From Actinoplanes xinjiangensis (lineage in GTDB: Bacteria > Actinomycetota > Actinomycetes > Mycobacteriales > Micromonosporaceae), in NCBI RefSeq assembly GCF_003148685.1, contig NZ_QGGR01000011.1:236232-300231 (forward strand): a stretch of DNA of 64,000 nt, in the 5' to 3' direction. The translations under genes were made by a program, and so were the position numbers. The notes beneath the pieces are model-generated. The model saw only the letters and a list, made by a program, of their open reading frames with translations. It searched no databases and was not told the origin of the DNA. This document shows positions 7,998 through 16,488 of this stretch, one piece after another. Position 1 is the stretch's first letter; each line of letters begins with the position of its first letter.

Positions 7998-8040
7998 GGC
8001 TCCCACGTCGGGCTGGCTCCCACGTCGGGCTGGCTCCCAC
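7998..8040 (+). repeat. 17-bp direct repeat GGCTCCCACGTCGGGCT (2.5 copies)
   Basis: Copies occupy 7998-8014 and 8015-8031, with a partial third copy at 8032-8040 that runs into the left arm of the palindrome at 8028. It probably arose by slippage next to the hairpin. Confidence 0.8.
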
Positions 8041-8080
8041 CGCTGTCTCAAGTGCCTTGAGACAGCGGTGGGAGCCAGCC
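8028..8080. terminator. 25-bp perfect inverted repeat with a 3-nt loop
   Basis: Positions 8028-8052 and 8056-8080 are exact reverse complements, separated only by TGC. It is the strongest hairpin in the window. It could act as a bidirectional terminator for decayed convergent genes or be the end of a small mobile element. Confidence 0.7.
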
Positions 8081-8199
8081 GGACCTCCGTGACCGGTTTG
8101 CGGTGGCGTCCTCGGCGGCCCGGGCGGTTTCTAGGTCAGGTCCGTCATCTCGCTGGTCTCACCGGGGCGGGCGGCGCCTGGTCAGGAGCGGTCGTGGGT

Positions 8200-8489
8200 T
8201 CAGGCAAGGACGGCGACGGTGAGTACGCCGGCCGCTGCGATGAGGTAGCCGGCCGCGATGGGCACGCTGCGGGCTGTTTCTTCTTGGCGCCGAGTCGCTC
8301 GTAGAGGTTGCCGAGGCGGCGGCGGACCCGGTCGTCGCGGGTGGCGATGAGTAGCAGCAGGAACGGCAGGCTGTAGACCAGTGCGTACCCGGCGATGATC
8401 GTCAGGGAGCTGGTGGTGCGGAGGTCGGCGTTGACGATGCGTTCGATGGCGATGAAGCGGGGGAAGTGTTGATCGCGCTGTTGCGGCAC
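8200..8489 (-). pseudogene. Truncated, frameshifted GAP (Sap/LysE-like) membrane protein gene
   Basis: The minus strand encodes FPRFIAIERIVNADLRTTS, a membrane segment (LTIIAGYALVYSLPFLLLL) and DRVRRRLGNLYERLGAKKK. This matches the last third of GAP-family proteins, putative small-molecule exporters. Near 8270 the frame must change by one base to continue as SVPIAAGYLIAAAGVLTVAV, the normal last helix. The N-terminal part (about 130 residues in intact members) is missing. The gene is dead. Confidence 0.65.
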
Positions 8490-8564
8490 GCCAAGCAGTC
8501 ATCCGATGGACGTGCCGCTGCTTCACTCGTCGCCACCCGCGTCGCCCCGTCCAGTGCCTACGGC

Positions 8565-8594
8565 CGCCGCCCGAGCCGGCCGGCTCGGGCGGCG
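8565..8594. terminator. 30-bp perfect palindrome
   Basis: CGCCGCCCGAGCCGG is followed directly by its exact reverse complement. The site lies in non-coding, degraded DNA. It could be a terminator hairpin or a protein-binding dyad. Confidence 0.6.
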
Positions 8595-8663
8595 ATGGGA
8601 ACGCCGCAAGGTCTCGCGGCTGTTCACCGGTGACCGCATCGCGTTGAGCGACCGGCCGTTGTG

Positions 8664-8693
8664 GCGGGTGCGCTAGGAGTCCTGCGCACCCGC
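8664..8693. terminator. Hairpin with 10-bp arms between degraded DNA and the siderophore operon
   Basis: GCGGGTGCGC (8664-8673) pairs with GCGCACCCGC (8684-8693). The intervening bases TAGGAGTCCT pair further. The hairpin lies about 110 bp downstream of the last siderophore-operon gene (minus strand), so it may end that transcript. The 8694-8804 stretch holds nothing else visible. Confidence 0.55.
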
Positions 8694-8804
8694 TTCGGGG
8701 AGACGTTTGGGTGCGGGCCTTGGGCGACGTCTGGCTCCTCTCGCCGCCCGTGGCCGCGGCGCTACCGGCACCTGCCACCGTCGGCGTCTGCGTCCGGATC
8801 GGGG

Positions 8805-9380
8805 TCAGGGCTGTGTGACGGCGGGGGTCGTCGCCCTCGGGCCGGGGGTGCGCAGGGGGAGGAGGGCGGCCAGGATCAGCAGGCCGGTGAGGGGCATGAG
8901 ATTGAGGTCGATGGTGGGGAGCAGGACGCCGATGAGCATGGTGGCGGGGCTCCACCAGGGCAGGTGGTGGGTGCGGGCGGCGAGGGCGGCCATGGTGACG
9001 AGGCCGATGAAGAACAGCAGGGGGCCGATGTCGTAGATGGCGGCTTGGACGCCGGGGATGTCGGTGACCTGGTGTTGGAGGCGGCGCAGGGAGTCGCGGT
9101 CGGTGGCGGCGAGGGCGAGGACGATGTCGGCGCTGAACTGGATGACGGTGGTGGCGAGGCCGAGCAGGGTGACGGCGGTGATGGTGTTGGCGCCGGCGGT
9201 GATGTGCCGGCGGAGGGTGAGGATGACGGGGACGAACAGGGCCATGCCGGCGAGGCCGAAGAGGTGGGCGAGTTGCCAGTCGGCGCCGGGGCCGTAGTGG
9301 CCGTCGAGGCGGCCGATGATGCGGGTGATGCCGTAGGCGGTCATGGCGAGGGGTGCGGCCAGGAGGGCGGTTTTCGTCAT
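8805..9380 (-). CDS. Six-helix membrane protein at the end of the siderophore operon
   Basis: The 191-aa protein has about six hydrophobic segments (for example LAHLFGLAGMALFVPVILTL and YDIGPLLFFIGLVTMAALAA). It has no signal peptide and no recognised family signature. It is the last gene of the minus-strand run that starts at 13642, 78 bp after the decarboxylase gene. A role in siderophore export or membrane anchoring is possible from position alone. It lacks the 12-helix pattern of known MFS siderophore exporters. Confidence 0.75.
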   Translation of the reverse strand: MTKTALLAAPLAMTAYGITRIIGRLDGHYGPGADWQLAHLFGLAGMALFVPVILTLRRHITAGANTITAVTLLGLATTVIQFSADIVLALAATDRDSLRRLQHQVTDIPGVQAAIYDIGPLLFFIGLVTMAALAARTHHLPWWSPATMLIGVLLPTIDLNLMPLTGLLILAALLPLRTPGPRATTPAVTQP

Positions 9381-9458
9381 GGTGACGATCGTGGTGGTGG
9401 GTGTGGTGGTGGCGCCTCCGGTGGTGGCGGGGTGGTTTCCCGGAGTGGTCCCGGATTT

Positions 9459-10586
9459 TCAGAGGGTGAGGAAGGTGGGGGGTTCGTGGCGTAGGAAGTC
9501 GTGGTGGGAGATGTCCCAGCCGTAGGCGCCGGCGCGGGCGTAGAGGAGTAGGTCGCCGGTGCGCAGGTGGGGGACGTGTTGGTTGCGGGTGAGGACGTCG
9601 CGGGGGGTGCAGAGTTCCCCTACGGCGTCGATGGGGGTGTCGTGGATGGAGAGTCGGGGGTAGGGGTGGGGCCAGTCGTCGATGGGGATGACGGTGAAGG
9701 GGTGGGAGTAGCCCCAGGCGGCGGGTAGCCGGAAGTGGTGGGTGCCGCCGCGTAGGACGGCGAAGGTGCGGCCGTGGGTGGTTTTGAGGTCGAGGACTTC
9801 GGTGGCGTACCAGCCGGCGTCGGCGGTGAGGTAGCGGCCTGGTTCGAGGATGAGTTCGATGTGGTCGGGGACGGTGACGTCGGCCAGTGGGGTGAGGTCG
9901 ATGGAGTTCTGGGTGAGGTAGTCGATGCCGAGGCCGCCGCCGGCGTTGACGATGCGCAGGGTGATGTCGTGGTGGTGGGCGGTGCGCTGGGACCAGTCGA
10001 TGGTGTCGGTGAGGAATTCCGCGTGGGCGTGGCCGTCGAGGTTGTTGGAGACGGCGTGCAGGTGGAAGCCGATGACGCGGAGGCCGTCGGGGATGTCGGC
10101 GAGGACCTGGGGGAGTTGGGTCTCGTCGATGCCGAACGGGGTGGGTGTGCCGGTCATGGTGTGGCTGCCGGCCGGTGCGGGGTGGGTGCGGTTGATGCGC
10201 AGGCAGATGTCGGTGTGGACGCCGAGGGCGGCGAGGCGGCGTAGTTCGTGGGGGCTTTCGACGTTGAGCAGGGCGCCTGCGGTGACGGCGGCGGCGAGTT
10301 CGGCGTCGGTTTTGGCGGGGCCGCCGAAGACGATGCGGCGGGCGCGGGCTTGTACGGCGAGGGCGAGTTCGCCGCCGGAGGCGACTTCGAGGCCGTCGCA
10401 TGCGGACGCGAGGGTGTGGACGACGTCGGGATGTCCGTTGGCTTTGACGGCGTACAGCAGGGTGGTTCTGGGGGGTAGGGCTGCGCGGAGGGTGGCGGTG
10501 CGGGTGCGCAGGGCGGTGGTGTCGTAGAGGTAGGCGCAGCGTGGGGTGGGTAGGCGGCGCAGTGCGGTGGTGATGGGGTCAGTCAT
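9459..10586 (-). CDS. PLP-dependent (fold type III) decarboxylase of siderophore biosynthesis, SbnH-like
   Basis: The 375-aa protein belongs to the DAP/ornithine/arginine decarboxylase fold. The PLP lysine is K48 in LLYAVKANGH. The glycine-rich phosphate loop is VNAGGGLGIDY, and EPGRYL and the active-site Cys in VGELCTPRD are present. Diaminopimelate decarboxylases are longer and part of lysine operons. Here the gene is sandwiched in an IucA/IucC operon, as SbnH is in staphyloferrin B synthesis, where it decarboxylates a citryl-diaminopropionate intermediate. It overlaps the preceding synthetase by 8 bp, implying translational coupling. The exact substrate is inferred. Confidence 0.85.
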   Translation of the reverse strand: MTDPITTALRRLPTPRCAYLYDTTALRTRTATLRAALPPRTTLLYAVKANGHPDVVHTLASACDGLEVASGGELALAVQARARRIVFGGPAKTDAELAAAVTAGALLNVESPHELRRLAALGVHTDICLRINRTHPAPAGSHTMTGTPTPFGIDETQLPQVLADIPDGLRVIGFHLHAVSNNLDGHAHAEFLTDTIDWSQRTAHHHDITLRIVNAGGGLGIDYLTQNSIDLTPLADVTVPDHIELILEPGRYLTADAGWYATEVLDLKTTHGRTFAVLRGGTHHFRLPAAWGYSHPFTVIPIDDWPHPYPRLSIHDTPIDAVGELCTPRDVLTRNQHVPHLRTGDLLLYARAGAYGWDISHHDFLRHEPPTFLTL

Positions 10587-12138
10587 GGAGGGGGTTGCCG
10601 ACCGGGATGTGGATGTCGCCGGTGCCGGCGAGGCGCATGCGGACGAGGGCTTTGTGGGGGACGGTTTCGGCGGTGAGCCAGTGGTGGTCGTCGGTGGCGG
10701 TGTTGTTGTGGTGCAGGGTGTCGTAGGTGTCGTCGATGACGGTGCGGATGAGGCGCCAGGCGAGTTGTTCGTCGAGATTGTGGGTGTGGCCGAGGCGGAT
10801 GACGAGTTCGCCTAGGTGGGCTTGGAGTGCGGTGTAGCCGAGTTTGGCGCGCAGGGTTTCGGTGTCGGTGGTGGTGATGACGGAGCCGGGCCAGAGGTCG
10901 ATGGTGTGGCCGGCTCGGGTGAGTCGGTCGGGGTGTAGTCGTAGGCCGGCGAGGTCGCGGAGGGCGAGTCGGTGGGGGTGGCCGTTGAGGAAGGTGGGGA
11001 TGCAGTTCTGTAGGTGGGCTTCGAGGGCGATGCCGTGGGTGAGCAGTCGGAGCAGGGGTGGGAGTAGTAGGCGGGTGTAGTCGGTGAGCCAGGTGGCGGG
11101 GTTGGTGCCGGTCTGGTCGACGAGGTCGCCGATGAGGTGGGGCAGGGCGCCGCCGGGGATGGGTGTTTCGTGGGGGTGCAGGCGTCCGGTGAGGCCGGTG
11201 CGGGTGATGGCGGAGAGGTCGCGGCCGGTGCCTGCGGGTACGGCGGCGCCGGCGGGTTCGGTCATGAGCAGGATGCGGTGGCCGTCGGGGTCGTCGTCGA
11301 GCAGGTGGGTGAGCAGGGTGGAGAGGGTGGGGCCGTTGCGGGTGGAGGCGACGCTGATGCTGCGGCGGGTGGAGGTGATTTGGATGTCGAGGCTGAGTTT
11401 GAGGTAGTGGCCGTTCGGGAGGAGCAGGGTGCGCAGGGCGGCGGTGGGGATGGCGTCGAGGTGGTGGTCGCTGTGGTGCAGGGTGCCGCCGGTGAACAGG
11501 TCGGCGTAGCGGGTGTGGACGGTGTCGAGTTGCCAGGGGTGGACGGGTTGTAGTCGGTAGCCGGGGCGGTCGTGGTGCAGGCCGAGGGTGGCGCCGATGT
11601 CGTCGCCGAGGTGGGTGTCGTCGCGGACGGCGATGAAGTGGATGCGGGTGTGGCCGGCTTCGAGGTCGTGGGCGAGGACGTCGGTGGTGTCCCAGCCGAG
11701 TCGGGTGCGGCCGCAGGGGTGCAGGTTGTGGCCGGCGACGGCGAGGCGTTCGAGGCGTACGGCGGTGGTGTCGGGGTCGGTGGCGGTGGGGAGGTTGTCG
11801 CGGGCGCGGGCGTGGGCGATGGCGAGGTTGAGGACGGCGTTGCGGATCTCGGTGGCGAAGGTGCCGGTGGTGTCGATGCCGGTGAGCAGGTCGACGGGGT
11901 CGGCGACGCCGGCGTCGGGGTATTCGACGCGGTGGAAGGCGTGGCGGTGGCCGCCGGGGGTTTCGGGGGTGAGGTTTTCGCGGACGAGGGCGGCGCGGAG
12001 GCGGCGGCCGACGGTGTCGGCGGCGGTGGGTAGGTGGTTGAGGAAGCCGTCGACGAGGTGGGGGGCGTGGACGGCGAGGGCGGCTTCGGTGTGGGCGGCG
12101 GCCGTGGCGAGGCGGCCGGTGGTGGCGATGCGGATCAT
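10579..12138 (-). CDS. IucA/IucC-family NIS siderophore synthetase (second)
   Basis: The 519-aa enzyme would join a carboxylate to an amine or alcohol by ATP-dependent adenylation. Family motifs are all visible: HPCGRTRLGW, the PVHPWQLD motif, KLSLDIQITSTRR, EAHLQN and the RDLAGLRLHPDR segment that lines the active site. It starts 25 bp after the first synthetase and overlaps the decarboxylase, so the three genes form one operon. It shares the fold and motif order of the upstream synthetase but is clearly divergent, so the two probably act on successive intermediates. Confidence 0.93.
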   Translation of the reverse strand: MIRIATTGRLATAAAHTEAALAVHAPHLVDGFLNHLPTAADTVGRRLRAALVRENLTPETPGGHRHAFHRVEYPDAGVADPVDLLTGIDTTGTFATEIRNAVLNLAIAHARARDNLPTATDPDTTAVRLERLAVAGHNLHPCGRTRLGWDTTDVLAHDLEAGHTRIHFIAVRDDTHLGDDIGATLGLHHDRPGYRLQPVHPWQLDTVHTRYADLFTGGTLHHSDHHLDAIPTAALRTLLLPNGHYLKLSLDIQITSTRRSISVASTRNGPTLSTLLTHLLDDDPDGHRILLMTEPAGAAVPAGTGRDLSAITRTGLTGRLHPHETPIPGGALPHLIGDLVDQTGTNPATWLTDYTRLLLPPLLRLLTHGIALEAHLQNCIPTFLNGHPHRLALRDLAGLRLHPDRLTRAGHTIDLWPGSVITTTDTETLRAKLGYTALQAHLGELVIRLGHTHNLDEQLAWRLIRTVIDDTYDTLHHNNTATDDHHWLTAETVPHKALVRMRLAGTGDIHIPVGNPLHD

Positions 12139-12163
12139 CGTCGGGGTCCTTTGCGCGGGTGGC

Positions 12164-13642
12164 TCATGTGTGCGCCGCCATGGGGTTGGGCAGGTGGGTC
12201 CAGCGGTCTCGGAGGGGGTCGGCGGCCAGTCGCATGGCGGTGGTGGCTTTGACCGGGAGGGGTTCGGTGGTCAGGGCGGGGTGGTCTTTGAGGGCGGTGG
12301 CGGTGATCTGCCAGAGGGTGTCGGGGTCGGTGTCGGCGTTGGCGATGAATTGGCGGGCGACGGTGGCGAGGGCGGCGGCGGCGAGTTTGGTGCGGAGTTC
12401 GGTGTCGTCGTCGGTGGGGAGGTCGCCGTGCAGGGGTGGCATGGGGTGGCCGGCGGCGTGCAGGCGTGCGGGGTGGACGCGGACGCCGCCGAGGTCGCGG
12501 TAGAGGGTGCGGGTGATGCGGCCGTGGCGTAGGAGTACGAGGCTGTTCTGGCCGTGGGCTTCCAGGGCGATGCCGCGGTGCAGGAGTTGGGCCAGGGGTT
12601 TGAAGAAGACGGTGCCGAGGTCGGTGATGAGTTGGTGGGGGTCGCCGAAGCGTCGTGGGTTGTCGGCGAGGATGCCGAGGGGGACGGCGTCGGGGGGTGG
12701 GGCCTGGCGGATGAGGTGGGCGAGGCGGCGGTCGGGTCCGTGGTCGGTGATGACGGCGCCGGCCTGGGTTTCGGTGAGGACGTCGAGTGGCAGGTCGCGG
12801 GTGAGGTCGTGGAGCAGGGCGGACAGGAGGGGGCCGTTGTGGACGGCGGCGGGGGAGACGGTGCGCACGGCGGAGGTCATCTGGATGTCGACGGCGGTTT
12901 TGATGTGGGGGCCGCCGTTGAGGGGGGCGACGGTGCGTAGCGACATCAGGGGCCGGACGGGTGTGGTGGGTCCGTCGTCGGTGAGCCAGGGGTATTGGTC
13001 GAGCAGGTGGGTGGCCTGCCAGGGGTGGGCGTAGAGGACGGGTTGGCCGGTGCCGTGCCATCGGTGGGTGGGGACGCGCAGGCGGCGCAGGGTGATGACG
13101 GTGTGGTGTTCGGGGGCGTAGGCGAGTTGGTCGGCGACGGTCATGCCGGTGCGGGTGCGGCAGCAGGGGTGCAGGGGGTGGCCGTCGAGGTGGGTCTGTT
13201 CGATCTGGCCTGGTTGGGGGTGGGTGGGCCAGGGGGGTGGGGTGGGGTTGGCGGCGTGGGCGAGGGCGAGGTTGGCGACGCTGTTGGCGAGTTCGGTGGC
13301 CAGGTGGGTGCCGGGCCAGAGGGTGTCGGCGAGGTGGGCGGGGTCGTCGGTGCGGTGGCCGCGGACGGTGACGTGCAGGCCGGGGGGTGGGGTGGTGAAG
13401 GGGGTGGCGGCGCTGGTGGGGTAGGTCAGGACGGTGTCGCCGAAGCGGACGTGGGTGTGGCCGTCGTGGTGGTGGCGGCTGGTGAGGCCGGGTAGTGGTT
13501 CGGTTTCGGTGGCGATGAGGAGCCGGCCGAGGATGGCGGTGCGGGCGGCGGGTAGTGCGGTGTCGTATCCGTCGAGGAGGCCGGGGTGGGTCGCGGCGAT
13601 CTGGGTGCGGGTTCCGGCGGGGTCGGCGGTGGGGTGTGGCAC
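12164..13642 (-). CDS. IucA/IucC-family NIS siderophore synthetase (first gene of operon)
   Basis: The 492-aa protein carries HPCCRTRTGM, LYAHPWQATH, IKTAVDIQMTSAVRT, EAHGQN and YRDLGGVRVHPARLH. This is the full NIS synthetase signature, with acyl-adenylate chemistry on citrate, 2-oxoglutarate or a citryl amide. The start is GTG 13642; GACAAT lies 6 nt upstream on its strand, so the message may be leaderless. No classical IdeR/DmdR iron box was found between it and the divergent FAD gene. Confidence 0.93.
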   Translation of the reverse strand: MPHPTADPAGTRTQIAATHPGLLDGYDTALPAARTAILGRLLIATETEPLPGLTSRHHHDGHTHVRFGDTVLTYPTSAATPFTTPPPGLHVTVRGHRTDDPAHLADTLWPGTHLATELANSVANLALAHAANPTPPPWPTHPQPGQIEQTHLDGHPLHPCCRTRTGMTVADQLAYAPEHHTVITLRRLRVPTHRWHGTGQPVLYAHPWQATHLLDQYPWLTDDGPTTPVRPLMSLRTVAPLNGGPHIKTAVDIQMTSAVRTVSPAAVHNGPLLSALLHDLTRDLPLDVLTETQAGAVITDHGPDRRLAHLIRQAPPPDAVPLGILADNPRRFGDPHQLITDLGTVFFKPLAQLLHRGIALEAHGQNSLVLLRHGRITRTLYRDLGGVRVHPARLHAAGHPMPPLHGDLPTDDDTELRTKLAAAALATVARQFIANADTDPDTLWQITATALKDHPALTTEPLPVKATTAMRLAADPLRDRWTHLPNPMAAHT

Positions 13643-13742
13643 GTGTTCATTGTCGCGGTCGTGGTGTCCGGTTCGCTGGGGGGAGTGGGTGGGGCGGTGC
13701 CTGTCACATCGTCGTCGGGTGGGTGTGTTTCCCCTACGCTGC

Positions 13743-13765
13743 GAATCCGATAAATTTTCGTATTC
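13743..13765. promoter_or_regulatory. 23-bp imperfect palindrome between the siderophore operon and the FAD dehydrogenase gene
   Basis: GAATCCGATAA and TTTTCGTATTC are inverted repeats matching at 9 of 11 positions around a central A. The site is unusually AT-rich for this DNA. It lies 18 bp before GTG 13783 and about 100 bp before the siderophore operon. It is a plausible operator for one or both units; the regulator is unknown. Confidence 0.5.
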
Positions 13766-13782
13766 AGCTGAGGGGAGTGGCC

Positions 13783-15453
13783 GTGGACGTCGACGTCATC
13801 GTGGTCGGGGCGGGGCTGGCGGGGTTGGCCGCCGCGCATGAGATCACCCGGGCGGGTAAGACGGTCGCCCTGGTGGATCAGGAGAATGCGGCGAATCTGG
13901 GCGGGCAGGCGTTCTGGTCGTTCGGTGGGTTGTTCTTCGTCGGCAGTCCGGAGCAGAAGCGGGCGCGGATCGCCGACAGTGTCGAGTTGGCGTGGGCGGA
14001 CTGGAGTGGCAGTGCCGGTTTCGACCGGCTGGCCGACGAGGATTCGTGGGCGGTGCGGTGGGCGCGGGCGTATGTGGAGTTCGCGGCGGGGGAGAAGCGG
14101 TCGTGGCTGTCGTCGCTGGGGTTGCGGTGGTTGCCGTTCGCGGGGTGGGCCGAGCGGGGTGATCTGCGGGCGGACGGGCACGGTAATTCGGTGCCGCGGT
14201 TCCACATCACGTGGGGTACGGGTACGGGGGTGGTGGCGCCGTTCGTGGCGTCGGCGGTGGCGGCGTCGGAGAGTGGGTTGCTGCGTTTCTGTCACCGGCA
14301 CCGGGTCGACGAGTTGATCATCGAGGGTGGTACGGCGGTCGGTGTCCGCGGGAAGCTGCTGGCGGCGGATGACGGTGCGCGGGGGGTGCCGTCGAACCGG
14401 GAGGTGGCCGGTGACTTCGAGTTGCGGGCGCAGGCGGTGGTGGTGACGACCGGTGGGATCGGTGCGAACCACGATCTGGTGCGGCAGTACTGGCCGGAGC
14501 GGTTGGGTACGGCTCCGCGGGAGATGGTGACCGGGGTGCCGGCGTATGTGGACGGGCGGATGTTGCAGATCGCCGAGGATGCCGGGGTGCGGCTGGTCAA
14601 CCGGGACCGGATGTGGCATTACACCGAGGGGGTGCGTAACTGGAACCCGATCTGGCCGGGGCACGGGATCCGGATCCTGTCGGCGCCGTCGCCGTTGTGG
14701 CTGGACGCGCTGGGCCGGCGGTTGCCGGCGCCGTTCTTTCCCAGTTACGACACGCTGGGCACGTTGAGGTATCTGCGGACGACGCCGGGGATCGCCGAGC
14801 ACGACCATTCGTGGTTCGTGTTGACGCAGCGGATCATCGAGAAGGAGTTCGCCCTGTCGGGGTCGGAGCAGAACCCGGACATCACCGCGTCGGACCGGCG
14901 CGGGTTCGTCAAGCAGCGGCTGTTCGGTAAGGGCGCGCCGGGGCCGGTGGAGGCGTTCAAGGAGCACGGCGACGATTTCGTGGTGGCCGCCGGTCTGGAC
15001 GAGCTGGTCGCGGGGATGAACGCGTTGACCGCCACGCCGCTGCTGGACGCGGCGACGGTGCGCTCGCAGGTGCAGGCGCGGGACGCGCAGATCGCCAACA
15101 AGGTGTCCAAGGATGCGCAGATCCAGGGGATCCACAATTCGCGCCGGTATCTCGGGGACCGGATCGGGCGGACCTCGACGCCGCACCGGCTGTTGGATCC
15201 GGCGGCGGGGCCGCTGATCGCGGTGCAGTTGCGGATCCTGACCCGTAAGACGCTCGGCGGGATCCAGACCGATCTGGACTCGCGGGCGCTGGGTGCCGAC
15301 GGGGCGCCGATCCCCGGCCTGTATGCGGCCGGGGAGGTCGCCGGGTTCGGTGGCGGGGGTGTGCACGGTTACAACGCGTTGGAGGGCACGTTCCTGGGTG
15401 GTTGTCTGTTCTCCGGCCGGGCTGCGGGCCGGCACGTCGCGGGTGCCCTATAG
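13783..15453 (+). CDS. FAD-binding dehydrogenase, fumarate reductase/3-ketosteroid dehydrogenase superfamily
   Basis: The 556-aa flavoprotein opens with a Rossmann FAD motif (VIVVGAGLAGLAAAHEI) and then GGQAFWSFGGLFF. It closes with the second FAD-contact block GLYAAGEVAGFGGGGVHGYN. The length and the ending LEGTFLGGCLFSGRAAG fit the stand-alone FAD-binding dehydrogenases common in actinomycetes, related to 3-ketosteroid-delta-1-dehydrogenase and fumarate reductase. The substrate is not predictable. Start GTG 13783 follows GAGGGGAG at suitable spacing; GTG 13777 would overlap that site. The 3' end overlaps the convergent epimerase gene by 6 bp. Confidence 0.9.
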   Translation: MDVDVIVVGAGLAGLAAAHEITRAGKTVALVDQENAANLGGQAFWSFGGLFFVGSPEQKRARIADSVELAWADWSGSAGFDRLADEDSWAVRWARAYVEFAAGEKRSWLSSLGLRWLPFAGWAERGDLRADGHGNSVPRFHITWGTGTGVVAPFVASAVAASESGLLRFCHRHRVDELIIEGGTAVGVRGKLLAADDGARGVPSNREVAGDFELRAQAVVVTTGGIGANHDLVRQYWPERLGTAPREMVTGVPAYVDGRMLQIAEDAGVRLVNRDRMWHYTEGVRNWNPIWPGHGIRILSAPSPLWLDALGRRLPAPFFPSYDTLGTLRYLRTTPGIAEHDHSWFVLTQRIIEKEFALSGSEQNPDITASDRRGFVKQRLFGKGAPGPVEAFKEHGDDFVVAAGLDELVAGMNALTATPLLDAATVRSQVQARDAQIANKVSKDAQIQGIHNSRRYLGDRIGRTSTPHRLLDPAAGPLIAVQLRILTRKTLGGIQTDLDSRALGADGAPIPGLYAAGEVAGFGGGGVHGYNALEGTFLGGCLFSGRAAGRHVAGAL

Positions 15454-16428
15454 CAGTAGGGTCGCTTCGACCTGGGGGTCGAGGCCGACGGTGGGCCGGT
15501 CGGTGCGTTGTGGTGCGCCGCCGGGTAGTGCGGCCAGCCAGGTCCAGGTGTCGGTGACGGTGTCGGCGACCGGCCGGCAGTGCAGTCCGGCGGCCAGGGC
15601 CCGGGTGACGTCGCCCTGGTGCAGGGCGGCGTGCAGCGGGCCGGGCGGTAGCCAGATCGGCAGGTGGGTCCATGGCTGGACGCCGGCGGCCAGGATGGTG
15701 CCGGGGTCGCGCCACCGTAGGTCGGCGTGGCCGCCGGTGACCTGGTTGGCGACGGTCAGTAGTTCACCCATGGTGGTGTGCCCGGACGGGCTGACCAGGT
15801 CGTACGGGCCGGTTCGGGCGGTGGCGGCGCTGTCGAGGACGAACGCGGCCAGGTCGCGGGTGTCGATGTATTGCAGTGGCAGGTCCGGCGGGCCGGGGGC
15901 GAGGGGGGGGCCGCCGCGGTGCAGCCGGTGCAGCCACCACGGCAGCCGGCCGATGTTCTCGTGGGGGCCGAGGATGAGTCCGGCGCGGGCCAGCAGCAGT
16001 GGTCCGGCGAAGGCCTGCGCGGCGTGTTCGCCGCGTAGTTTGTCGCCGGCGTAGCCGGGTTCGGTGGTGTCGACCAGTGGCGCGTCCTCGGCGCGCGCCG
16101 CGAACGGTGCGGTGGCGTGTTCGTCCAGGACGTACACCGAGCGGCTGGAGATGTAGGTGTAGTGTCCGGCCCGGCCGGTGAGGGCTCGGGCGGCGGCGCC
16201 GACGGCGGCGGGGTCGGCCGACCAGGTGTCGATGATCGCGTCCCAGGTGCCGCCGTCGAGGGCGGCCAGGCCGTGCGGGTCCAGCCGGTCACCGGTCAGG
16301 ACCCGTACCCCGTCGACGGGGTGGTTGTTTCCGCGGTTGAACACGGTCACGTCGTCGCCGCGGGCCACCGCCAGTTCGGCGATCGACCGGCCGACGAAGC
16401 CGCTGCCGCCGAGTACCAGGATTCGCAT
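15448..16428 (-). CDS. NAD-dependent epimerase/dehydratase (extended SDR)
   Basis: The 326-aa protein starts with the SDR nucleotide-binding motif LVLGGSGFVGRSIAELA. The usual catalytic YxxxK corresponds to PGYAGDKLRGEHA, and the substrate-binding part contains LQYIDTRDLAAFVLDS. These proteins act on nucleotide sugars or as reductases in the cytoplasm. This member resembles short actinobacterial relatives of mRNA-binding-type epimerases. It probably has its own promoter and is independent of the convergent FAD gene. Confidence 0.9.
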   Translation of the reverse strand: MRILVLGGSGFVGRSIAELAVARGDDVTVFNRGNNHPVDGVRVLTGDRLDPHGLAALDGGTWDAIIDTWSADPAAVGAAARALTGRAGHYTYISSRSVYVLDEHATAPFAARAEDAPLVDTTEPGYAGDKLRGEHAAQAFAGPLLLARAGLILGPHENIGRLPWWLHRLHRGGPPLAPGPPDLPLQYIDTRDLAAFVLDSAATARTGPYDLVSPSGHTTMGELLTVANQVTGGHADLRWRDPGTILAAGVQPWTHLPIWLPPGPLHAALHQGDVTRALAAGLHCRPVADTVTDTWTWLAALPGGAPQRTDRPTVGLDPQVEATLLL

Positions 16429-16488
16429 GCCGGCAAGCGTGCCCGCCGTGGCGGCGACACGCCCACCGGTGTCTGCCGACAGCAGAGG

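Noticed and set aside
8200..10401. Open frame of 733 codons on the minus strand across the membrane-protein and decarboxylase genes
   Set aside because: Its translation is an Arg/Pro/His-rich string with no domain. Only its last 22 codons are meaningful, as the tail of the GAP pseudogene.
13643..13782. Search for an IdeR/DmdR iron box (TTAGGTTAGGCTAACCTAA-like) before the siderophore operon
   Set aside because: No sequence near that consensus was found on either strand. Only the unrelated 23-bp palindrome is present.
13426..15435. Minus-strand open frame of 669 codons opposite the FAD dehydrogenase
   Set aside because: The + strand frame has FAD motifs at both ends and a ribosome-binding site; the minus frame is low-complexity Arg/Pro/His.
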